Positions 1 to 5,145 of a stretch of 5,145 bases of DNA are shown in pieces (within the stretch, counting starts at the first letter, position 1; each line of letters begins with the position of its first letter). Origin of the DNA: Planctomycetota bacterium (GTDB taxonomy: Bacteria; Planctomycetota; Phycisphaerae; Phycisphaerales; SM1A02); NCBI GenBank assembly GCA_003671065.1, contig QWPU01000233.1, forward strand, positions 1 to 5,145, in the 5' to 3' direction. The notes below the pieces were generated by a model that was given only the letters and a program-made list of their open reading frames with translations, had not been told where the DNA came from and did no database searches. The position numbers were made by a program, and so were the translations under genes.

Positions 1-344
1 CAAAGGGGGACATCGCGGTGAAGACGATTCAGGATGGCAAGGTGCACACGCATCCGATCAAAGAGGGCGAAGTCTTTTTCATTCCGGCCAATGTCCCGCA
101 CTCGCCGCAGCGCGGACCGAACACGCTTGGCCTCGTTGTCGAGCGTTGTCGTCCCGAGGGCGAGCCTGAACACCTCATCTTCTTCTGCGAGCACTGCAAC
201 ACGATGGTCTATGACAAAGTGTTCGATTGCAAAAACATCGTCACGCACTTCGCAGCGGAAATGGAAGCGTTTTGGGCTGACGAAAAGCTGTCGACATGCG
301 CGTGTTGCGGCACGCGCATCCTCAAGCCCGTCCCGAAGTATTGA
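1..344 (+). CDS. nbaC: 3-hydroxyanthranilate 3,4-dioxygenase, C-terminal part (5' end outside window)
   Basis: This is a cytosolic non-haem Fe(II) cupin dioxygenase that opens 3-hydroxyanthranilate to 2-amino-3-carboxymuconate semialdehyde. The frame is open to the left edge (first full codon at position 3), and 113 residues are visible of a family protein of roughly 175. The visible start reads KGDIAVKTIQDGK, a mid-cupin strand, so the GTG at 18 is an internal valine codon and not a start. Visible motifs (K at base 3 = 1) are PHSPQR at 32-37, with the third iron ligand His33 and substrate-binding Arg37; ERCRPEGE at 47-54, with the substrate-contacting Glu47; and two CxxC pairs, Cys62/Cys65 and Cys99/Cys102, which form the rubredoxin-like second iron site typical of bacterial members. 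The first His and the Glu ligand lie upstream of the window. The rhodanese gene follows after 15 bases. The family assignment is secure. Confidence 0.95.
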   Translation, partial: KGDIAVKTIQDGKVHTHPIKEGEVFFIPANVPHSPQRGPNTLGLVVERCRPEGEPEHLIFFCEHCNTMVYDKVFDCKNIVTHFAAEMEAFWADEKLSTCACCGTRILKPVPKY

Positions 345-359
345 GCTGCACGGTGACCA

Positions 360-944
360 ATGATGACTACAAACACCTTTCATGAAGCAACCGCCGCGCA
401 AGTGCACCTCTGGCTGACCGCGGGCGAATGCACGCTCATCGATGTCCGCGAAGCCGATGAGCACGCGCGCGAACGCATCATGCACGCGCAACTCAATCCG
501 CTCTCACGCTTTGATGCGGCGTGCGTGCAGACACACCCCAACACCAAGCGCTTCGTGTTTCACTGCAAAGGCGGGCGTCGCAGTGCGGATGCTTCTGCTC
601 GCGCGTGCGCCATCGCGAAGCCTGATGTCGAGATCTTCAGCATGGCGGGCGGCATCGATGCGTGGAAAAACGCTTCACTCCCTGTGCAAATGAATCATGC
701 TGCGCCGCGCATGAGTGTGATGCAACAGACTCAACTTGTGATCGGACTCGCAACACTGATCGGCGCAGCGCTCGCGTACTTTGTGCATCCTGCTTTCGTT
801 GCGATCCCTGCGTTTTTCGGCGCGGGCCTTGCATTTGCGGGCGCGACAGGGACATGCGGGCTTGCACTCGTGTTGGCGAAGATGCCGTGGAATCGAGTGG
901 TTGCGGCGAACTGCGCATCAGGCTCATGTACACCGCAGCGCTAA
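360..944 (+). CDS. YgaP-like rhodanese with C-terminal membrane hairpin
   Basis: This is a 194-residue inner-membrane sulfurtransferase-like protein. Residues about 8-108 form a rhodanese domain: LIDVREADEH at 26-35 is the usual strand-and-loop, and the active loop is C69-K-G-G-R-R-S75, a six-residue loop opened by the catalytic Cys, as in single-domain rhodaneses. AGGIDAW at 96-102 is the normal C-terminal rhodanese motif. Residues about 125-178 are a DUF2892/YgaP transmembrane hairpin, with helices near 126-142 and 146-172 and the signature GAGLAFAGATGTCG then MPWNR. E. coli YgaP has the same two-part architecture and is slightly shorter. A short tail ends NCASGSC, adding Cys185 and Cys190. 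ATG at 360 is followed at once by a second ATG at 363, and neither has a clear ribosome site. The gene sits 15 bases after the dioxygenase and is probably in the same transcript. The physiological sulfur acceptor is unknown, and a role in the kynurenine pathway is not shown. Confidence 0.92.
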   Translation: MMTTNTFHEATAAQVHLWLTAGECTLIDVREADEHARERIMHAQLNPLSRFDAACVQTHPNTKRFVFHCKGGRRSADASARACAIAKPDVEIFSMAGGIDAWKNASLPVQMNHAAPRMSVMQQTQLVIGLATLIGAALAYFVHPAFVAIPAFFGAGLAFAGATGTCGLALVLAKMPWNRVVAANCASGSCTPQR

Positions 945-953
945 ACGCCCGCC

Positions 954-2876
954 TCACAACTCGACTTGCGCACCGAAGTCCACCACACGATCAGGCGGCA
1001 GATTGAATGAGCGCGTGGCGTCGACTGAGTTACGACTCAGCGCGGCATACAAACGCTTGCGCCAGCCTGCCATCTGCGCATCACCTGTTGTGACCACTGA
1101 TGTGCGCCGCGCAAAGTAGGTTGTCTTCTGCACATCAAATTTGAGTCCGTGCGCACGCGCGCGCCCGAGGAAGCGCGGGATATTTGGGCTTTCCATGAAG
1201 CCGCAGAGCGCGGTCACTTTCCAGATACCGTCTGGAAGTTCCTCAACGCGAAGCTGCCGCGCAGGTGGAACGATGGGAAGGTTTGACGACACGATGGTCA
1301 TGAGGATTACTTGCTCATGCAATACATGCGCATGCTCGACGAAGTGTTTGAGAGCGAGCGGCGCGTTGTAATTCGTCGTGAGATAGACCGCCGTGCCTTC
1401 CACGCGCGGAATCGCATCATTCCACATCTCGCCGAGGAAAATGTGAATCGACTGATTGTCCTTCAGGAGCTTGTGGCCGATGAAAAACGTGCCTTGCATC
1501 CAGGTCGACATCACCAAGAACACGCCGAAGGCAAGAGCAAGCGCAAACCAGCCACCCGTCACGATCTTGCTGATGTTCGCTGAGAACAACAGCATGTCGA
1601 CAATAAGAAACGCGCCGATGAGGAGCACAATCCATCGCCGCTTCCAACGCCAGAGTCTGCGCGCAACAACAGCGAACAGAATCGTGGTGATGGCCATGAG
1701 CGCAGTCACCGCAATTCCATACGCACTCGCCAAACTTGTCGAGCTTGGAAAGAGCAGCACTGTGAAGAGACAACCGACCAACATGAGTCCATTCACATAC
1801 GGAATGTAGATCTGTCCTTCTTGATCGCCCGAGGTATGGACGACCTCCAAGCGCGGCAACATGTTGAGACGGATCGCTTGGCGCGTCATGGAAAACACGC
1901 CTGAAATCATCGCTTGGCTTGCGATGATGGTTGCGATTGTGGCGAGCACTACCGCTGGAACAAGCATGATTTTGGGTACCAGCGCGAAGAATGGATTGAA
2001 TGTCGTCACATTCTCCGATGTCAGCGTTCCCGACTCGATCGCTTTCAACACGACGGCACCTTGACCGAAGTAATTGAGAATGAGCGACGGCCACACCAGC
2101 GTGTACCAACCTGCGCGAATGGGTCCCATGCCGAAGTGCCCCATGTCGGCGTAGAGAGCTTCGCCGCCCGTCACCACAAGCACAAGCGCGCCGAGCAAGA
2201 AGAAGACTTCAACTGGATTGTGCATCGCGAGATTGATCGCGTGCATCGGATTCACCGACCCCATGACTGACGGCATCTGCAGGATGCCACCGATGCCGAG
2301 GATCGCAATGGTGAGAAACCATACGACCATCACGGGGCCAAACACCACGCCGATCTTTTTCGTGCCAAACTGTTGCACATAAAAGATGCCGACAAGAATC
2401 ACGACAACAGTTGGCAGCACTGCTGGCGCCAGATCCTTGTTGTAGACCTTGATGCCTTCCACCGCCGAAAGCACTGAAATTGACGGCGTAATGATGCCAT
2501 CGCCAAACAGTAAGCCTGCACCTGCGATCGCGAGCATCGACATGATGAGACGACCGCGACGCGCTTGCTTGGTTAATCCGCGAGGGATCAGCGAGAGCAG
2601 CGCGAAGATGCCGCCTTCGCCGCGATTGGCTGCGCGCGTGATCGTGAAGATGTACTTCACATTCACAACGATGAAGAGCAGCCAGAAGACGATCGACAAC
2701 ATGCCGCGCATGGTTTGGGCGTCAAGACTTTCACCTTGACCAGCAAGATGCGTGAATGCTTCTTTGAGCGCGTAAAGCGGACTCGTTCCGATGTCGCCAT
2801 AGACAACGCCGATGGCTCCGATACTGAGGGCCGCATAGGCCTTTGGCGAGAGATGTTGAGTACGCGAGTGCGTCAC
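954..2876 (-). CDS. kup: Kup-family low-affinity potassium uptake protein
   Basis: This is a polytopic inner-membrane K+ transporter of the KUP/HAK/KT family; E. coli Kup works as a K+/H+ symporter. From the GTG at 2876 it has 640 residues, close to the usual 620-650. Motifs in order are GVVYGDIGTSPLYALKEAF (23-41, conserved Asp28), RGEGGIFALL (85-94), GDGIITPSISVLSAVEG (125-141), GGEALYADMGHFG (237-249) and YGIAVTALM (386-394). About twelve hydrophobic segments run from residue 15 to 460, followed by a soluble C-terminal domain ending in the characteristic PPDRVVDFGAQVEL. Start choice: the only other in-frame start upstream is ATG at 3014, which would add 46 non-family residues, read through an 11-base repeat array and overlap the first bases of the divergent ACMSD gene. 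I therefore prefer GTG 2876, although it lacks a clear ribosome site. The gene ends 9 bases from the convergent rhodanese and looks intact. No link to its catabolic neighbours is evident. Confidence 0.95.
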   Translation of the reverse strand: MTHSRTQHLSPKAYAALSIGAIGVVYGDIGTSPLYALKEAFTHLAGQGESLDAQTMRGMLSIVFWLLFIVVNVKYIFTITRAANRGEGGIFALLSLIPRGLTKQARRGRLIMSMLAIAGAGLLFGDGIITPSISVLSAVEGIKVYNKDLAPAVLPTVVVILVGIFYVQQFGTKKIGVVFGPVMVVWFLTIAILGIGGILQMPSVMGSVNPMHAINLAMHNPVEVFFLLGALVLVVTGGEALYADMGHFGMGPIRAGWYTLVWPSLILNYFGQGAVVLKAIESGTLTSENVTTFNPFFALVPKIMLVPAVVLATIATIIASQAMISGVFSMTRQAIRLNMLPRLEVVHTSGDQEGQIYIPYVNGLMLVGCLFTVLLFPSSTSLASAYGIAVTALMAITTILFAVVARRLWRWKRRWIVLLIGAFLIVDMLLFSANISKIVTGGWFALALAFGVFLVMSTWMQGTFFIGHKLLKDNQSIHIFLGEMWNDAIPRVEGTAVYLTTNYNAPLALKHFVEHAHVLHEQVILMTIVSSNLPIVPPARQLRVEELPDGIWKVTALCGFMESPNIPRFLGRARAHGLKFDVQKTTYFARRTSVVTTGDAQMAGWRKRLYAALSRNSVDATRSFNLPPDRVVDFGAQVEL

Positions 2877-2928
2877 GGCGGAAGCGATGAGTGTACATCT
2901 GACGGCATGGCTTGTGATGCGGCTGCTT

Positions 2929-2983
2929 GATGTTGACGCGATGAAGGCGGGATGAAGGCGCGAGGTTGGCGCGAGGTCGGCGC
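2929..2983. repeat. Five tandem imperfect 11-base repeats in the kup/ACMSD divergent region
   Basis: Five contiguous units are visible: GATGTTGACGC (2929-2939), GATGAAGGCGG (2940-2950), GATGAAGGCGC (2951-2961), GAGGTTGGCGC (2962-2972) and GAGGTCGGCGC (2973-2983). Positions 1, 2, 4, 7, 9 and 10 are identical in all five, and positions 8 and 11 in four. Units 2 and 3 differ at one base, as do units 4 and 5, which suggests stepwise duplication. The array ends 29 bases before the ACMSD start and begins 52 bases upstream of the preferred kup start. The period is close to one helical turn and is not a multiple of three, so the array is unlikely to be coding. A regulator-binding array or a slippage-prone spacer are both possible; the sequence does not decide. 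Confidence 0.75.
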
Positions 2984-3003
2984 ATCGCGGATAGTCTGCG
3001 CCC

Positions 3004-3007
3004 AGGA
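3004..3007 (+). promoter_or_regulatory. Shine-Dalgarno-like AGGA before ACMSD
   Basis: AGGA lies 5 bases before the ATG at 3013. It supports that start, which also places the metal-binding HTH motif at residues 7-9, as in other ACMSD proteins. It is the best-placed ribosome site in the window. Confidence 0.6.
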
Positions 3008-3012
3008 TCCTC

Positions 3013-4053
3013 ATGCGCGCAATCGACCTTCATACGCACATTCTTCCGCCGTCGTGGCCGGATCTTGCGGAAAAAGCGGGCACTCAAGGCTGGCCGGCGA
3101 TCACCCACGGGCTCCCTGCATCGGGCGGCACTTCCGGATGTTGCTGCGCGCGCCTGACGATTGACGGCCGACACTTCCGCGATATCGAAGCCAACTGCTT
3201 TGACGCGCTCACGCGCATTCGTGAATGCGATGAACACGGCGTCGCGATGCAAGTGCTGTCGACCGTGCCTGTGATGTTCTCGTATCACCAACCTGTCGAT
3301 GCAGCGCTTGAGTTGGCGAAACATCTGAATGATCACATCGCGTCTGTTGTGCGTGATCACCCCACGCGTTTCGCTGGGCTCTGCACGGTTCCGCTACAAG
3401 ACACCGATGTTGCGTGCCGCGAACTCGATCGCGCGATGAATGATCTCGGCATGCGCGGCGTTGAAATCGGATCGAATGTGAATGCTGCGCGTGGCGAACT
3501 GAATCTCGATTCGCCTGAGTTGTTTCCCTTCTTCGAACACTGCGCGCGCAAAAATGCTGCGGTGTTTGTGCATCCGTGGAACATGCTCGGGCAACAGTCG
3601 ACGCCGAGATATTGGTTGCCATGGCTTGTGGGAATGCCCGCGGAAACAGCGCGCGCTGCGTGCTCGCTCATGTTTGGCGGAGTACTCGCACGGCTACCAA
3701 ACTTGAAGGTGTGTCTTGCGCATGGCGGCGGAAGTCTTGCGTTCACCATCGGCCGCATTGAACATGGTTGGCGCGAACGACCTGATCTCTGCAGGATTGA
3801 TTGCGACGCCAATCCGCGAGAGCAACTGCAGCGCTTCTACTTCGACACGCTCGTGCATGATGAAAGCGTGCTGCGATTTTTGATTGAGAGCGTCGGCGCG
3901 CATCGACTTGCGCTCGGAAGCGACTATCCGTTCCCCCTCGGTGAGCGCGTTCCTGGCACGCTGATTCGGGCGATGAACGGCATCTCCGACACTGACCGCG
4001 CTCGCATGTTGTCGGGGACGGCAGAAGAGTTTTTGGGGCTGATTGGTCGCTGA
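3013..4053 (+). CDS. nbaD: 2-amino-3-carboxymuconate-6-semialdehyde decarboxylase (ACMSD)
   Basis: This 346-residue Zn-dependent amidohydrolase-superfamily enzyme decarboxylates 2-amino-3-carboxymuconate semialdehyde, the product of the dioxygenase at the left edge, to 2-aminomuconate semialdehyde. It thereby competes with spontaneous closure to quinolinate. Identity is clear from long blocks shared with the human and Pseudomonas enzymes: DLHTHILPPSWPDL (5-18), LSTVPVMFSY (82-91), YWLPWLVGMPAET (200-212) and DYPFPLGE (304-311). Expected zinc ligands are His7, His9, His187 and Asp304, with catalytic His237 in AHGGG. Arg56 and Arg248 match the substrate-binding arginines, the latter supplied across the dimer in the Pseudomonas enzyme. 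Residues about 33-50 hold a short insertion relative to human ACMSD and include three consecutive cysteines (43-45). The gene is complete and stands alone on its strand: kup diverges from it upstream, and 195 bases of intergenic DNA follow. It therefore probably has its own promoter in 2877-3012, though no clear sigma-70 pair is visible. Confidence 0.96.
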   Translation: MRAIDLHTHILPPSWPDLAEKAGTQGWPAITHGLPASGGTSGCCCARLTIDGRHFRDIEANCFDALTRIRECDEHGVAMQVLSTVPVMFSYHQPVDAALELAKHLNDHIASVVRDHPTRFAGLCTVPLQDTDVACRELDRAMNDLGMRGVEIGSNVNAARGELNLDSPELFPFFEHCARKNAAVFVHPWNMLGQQSTPRYWLPWLVGMPAETARAACSLMFGGVLARLPNLKVCLAHGGGSLAFTIGRIEHGWRERPDLCRIDCDANPREQLQRFYFDTLVHDESVLRFLIESVGAHRLALGSDYPFPLGERVPGTLIRAMNGISDTDRARMLSGTAEEFLGLIGR

Positions 4054-4099
4054 GAACCGCTGATCAACACCTTCCATCGACCGGTAAGTATTTCGTAGG

Positions 4100-4150
4100 G
4101 AGATTTCGCCTGATCGCCTCCGCATTTCCTGTGTGAATGCGTGAAATCTC
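4100..4150. other. Nested inverted repeat in the ACMSD/RCC1-protein intergenic region
   Basis: GAGATTTC (4100-4107) pairs perfectly with GAAATCTC (4143-4150). Inside it CGCATT (4121-4126) pairs with AATGCG (4136-4141) around a 9-base loop. The two stems are joined by 13 unpaired bases on the left and one on the right. The structure starts 47 bases after the ACMSD stop and ends about 100 bases before the next gene. No T-run follows, so a standard intrinsic terminator is not supported. It could be a factor-dependent end, a leader structure, an operator, or chance. The rest of the 195-base gap (4054-4248) shows no gene. Confidence 0.4.
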
Positions 4151-4199
4151 GGCAGCGTCTGGCCGATCCTTTGCATTCCTGAGTCACACTCTCGATCTC

Positions 4200-4206
4200 G
4201 AGGAGG
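4200..4206 (+). promoter_or_regulatory. Strong Shine-Dalgarno-like GAGGAGG directly abutting an in-frame ATG
   Basis: GAGGAGG touches the ATG at 4207, which is in frame with the RCC1-repeat gene, so the spacing is too short for that ATG. It is 3 bases before GTG 4210, 12 before GTG 4219 and 42 before ATG 4249. If it is a real ribosome site, the best fit is GTG 4219, which would give the protein 10 extra N-terminal residues ahead of the start chosen here. Confidence 0.35.
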
Positions 4207-4248
4207 ATGGTGTATTCGGTGGGCGGCGCTTCAAGGATCGGACAAGGG

Positions 4249-5145
4249 ATGACCCGGACAAAAAACGATTGCATGTTCACAGGTGAACTGACGCTGGCTC
4301 TCGCAGCGTGCGTTGCTGTGTTGTCACTTTTCACGCTGAACGCGCGAGCGCAAGATGAATGTTCGAGCGCGATCGATGTGCTGCCGAATGCGCCGACCGC
4401 GTTCAACACCATCGTCGCCACGCCGAGCGCAAATCCACCGAGTGATTCACTCTGCAGCGACTACTTCCTCCAGTGGGGCAACAGCAAAGATGTGTGGTTG
4501 CGCTACACGCCGAGTACTGATGGACTCGCGACCTTCACAACATGCAGCGTTGGTTCGTATGACACTTCCATCGCGCTCTACTCGGGCGTGTGCGGAAGCC
4601 TCGCGTATCTCGCGTGCAACGGTGACACCTACGACAGCGCGGGCTGTCAACCGTATCACTCAGAAATTCGCGACTACGAAGTCGATGCAGGCACGACCTA
4701 TTACATTCGCATCGGCGGATTCGAAGGCGCTACTGGAATTGGTGCACTCACGGTGCGAGAATCGACAGTTGCCGTCTGGGGCGAAAACACCGACGGCGAA
4801 TGGCGCGTGCCCGCAACTCTTGGCGTCGTGAAACAACTCGCGGCGGGTGGCCGTCATCTTGTCGCGCTGCAAGCGAATGACGCGCTCGTCTGTTGGGGTG
4901 ACAACACGAGTGGTCAATGCAACGCGCCCGCTGGACTCACCGATTCGACTGCAATTGCAGCAGGTGACGCACATTCGCTGGCATTGCGCGCGAACGGTGA
5001 AGTTGTGTGCTGGGGTCGCAATACGAATGGACAATGCAATGTGCCCGGCGCGCTTTCCGCGAAAGCCATCGCTGGCGGCGGATATCACTCGATTGCCGTG
5101 CGCACTACTGGCGCCGTCGTCGGTTGGGGATCAAACACCTACGGC
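4249..5145 (+). CDS. Secreted protein with N-terminal Cys-rich domain and RCC1/BLIP-II-like repeats (3' end outside window)
   Basis: The frame runs uninterrupted to the window end, giving 299 residues of a longer protein. From ATG 4249 it begins with a signal peptide: MTRTKND, a hydrophobic stretch at about 15-30, and a likely cut after ARA at 32-34. Mature residues 35-170 form a domain rich in cysteines (38, 69, 99, 115, 123, 133) with the pattern DVWLRYTP...TTCSVGSYDTSIALYSG...LACNGD, ending in YYIRIGGFEG...LTV. This resembles the beta-sandwich pre-domains common in planctomycete surface proteins. From residue 174 there are RCC1-type propeller repeats with WGxNTxGQ and AAGxxHSLAL motifs. 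In eukaryotes RCC1 is a seven-bladed propeller, and bacterial short-repeat versions such as BLIP-II also bind proteins. ATG 4207, GTG 4219 and ATG 4273 are alternative in-frame starts; 4249 gives the most typical signal peptide and has AAGGA 11 bases upstream. The ligand is unknown. The gene is probably transcribed alone. Confidence 0.85.
   Translation, partial: MTRTKNDCMFTGELTLALAACVAVLSLFTLNARAQDECSSAIDVLPNAPTAFNTIVATPSANPPSDSLCSDYFLQWGNSKDVWLRYTPSTDGLATFTTCSVGSYDTSIALYSGVCGSLAYLACNGDTYDSAGCQPYHSEIRDYEVDAGTTYYIRIGGFEGATGIGALTVRESTVAVWGENTDGEWRVPATLGVVKQLAAGGRHLVALQANDALVCWGDNTSGQCNAPAGLTDSTAIAAGDAHSLALRANGEVVCWGRNTNGQCNVPGALSAKAIAGGGYHSIAVRTTGAVVGWGSNTYG
4768..5145 (+). repeat. Coding tandem repeats of about 117 bases (RCC1-type blades)
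   Basis: Units begin at 4768, 4885, 5002 and 5116 (residues 174, 213, 252 and 290), with conserved tryptophans at residues 177, 216, 255 and 293, so the period is 39, 39 and 38 residues. The consensus is V-V-C-W-G-x-N-T-x-G-Q-C-N-x-P, then a variable loop, then AIAAGxxHSLALRxxG. Units 2 and 3 are closest to each other. Unit 1 is degenerate (GEWRVP in place of GQCNxP), and unit 4 is cut by the window edge. The repeats are conserved in protein but diverged in DNA, so this is an old duplication and not a recent one. Confidence 0.85.

Noticed and set aside
1025..1040. Perfect hairpin CTGAGT-tacg-ACTCAG, possible terminator for the rhodanese transcript
   Set aside because: It lies inside kup coding sequence, has only a 6-base stem and no T-run, and one such hairpin is expected by chance in about 5 kb.
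1417..2109. A 230-codon open frame on the minus strand inside kup
   Set aside because: It overlaps kup in another frame, has no recognisable domain, and is rich in His, Arg and Cys as expected from out-of-frame reading of a membrane-protein gene.
2890..2895. TACACT on the minus strand as a -10 box for kup
   Set aside because: No matching -35 element lies at the right distance, and it is only 13 bases before the preferred start, so support is too weak.
2933..2938. TTGACG as a -35 box for ACMSD
   Set aside because: The sequence about 17 bases downstream is GC-rich repeat with no -10-like hexamer.
2731..3360. A 209-codon minus-strand frame across the kup start and the ACMSD start
   Set aside because: It reads kup out of frame and runs antisense to ACMSD. 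The composition is Arg/His-rich with no family features.
3694..4421. Overlapping minus-strand open frames antisense to the ACMSD end and the following gene start
   Set aside because: Both well-supported plus-strand genes explain the coding signal, and the antisense translations show no domain or plausible start.
4355..5088. Open frames on both strands overlapping the RCC1-repeat gene
   Set aside because: The continuous frame from 4249 encodes a signal peptide and clear repeats. The alternatives are low-complexity shadows.

Overview
The window is a stretch of moderately GC-rich bacterial chromosome carrying five protein genes, two of them catalysing consecutive steps of 3-hydroxyanthranilate (tryptophan/kynurenine) breakdown. 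The organism cannot be fixed from this sequence alone. My best guess is a planctomycete, possibly of the Phycisphaerae. The reasons are the last gene, a secreted Cys-rich domain followed by short RCC1-type repeats in a style I associate with that group, and the general lack of strong Shine-Dalgarno sites. This is inference, not proof.

Layout. (1) 1-344, plus strand: C-terminal part of 3-hydroxyanthranilate 3,4-dioxygenase, entering from the left. (2) 360-944, plus strand: a YgaP-like membrane-anchored rhodanese, 15 bases downstream and probably co-transcribed. (3) 954-2876, minus strand: a Kup-family potassium transporter, convergent with the rhodanese and only 9 bases from it. (4) 2877-3012: a divergent intergenic region holding five tandem imperfect copies of an 11-base unit. 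(5) 3013-4053, plus strand: a complete 2-amino-3-carboxymuconate-6-semialdehyde decarboxylase (ACMSD). (6) 4054-4248: an intergenic region with a nested inverted repeat. (7) 4249 to the right edge, plus strand: the first 299 residues of a secreted protein with an N-terminal Cys-rich domain and at least four RCC1/BLIP-II-like repeats of about 39 residues, cut by the window end.

How they fit together. The dioxygenase opens 3-hydroxyanthranilate to 2-amino-3-carboxymuconate semialdehyde. ACMSD then decarboxylates that unstable product to 2-aminomuconate semialdehyde, steering carbon to catabolism rather than to quinolinate and NAD. The two genes are separated by the rhodanese and by the oppositely oriented kup, so ACMSD must have its own promoter, most likely in the region with the 11-base repeats. 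The rhodanese, kup and the RCC1-repeat gene have no obvious role in the pathway.

Most of the window is recognisable, ordinary gene content. The items most worth a second look are the 11-base tandem array between kup and ACMSD, the split layout of the pathway, and the architecture of the secreted repeat protein. I see no RNA gene, insertion sequence, CRISPR array or phage feature.
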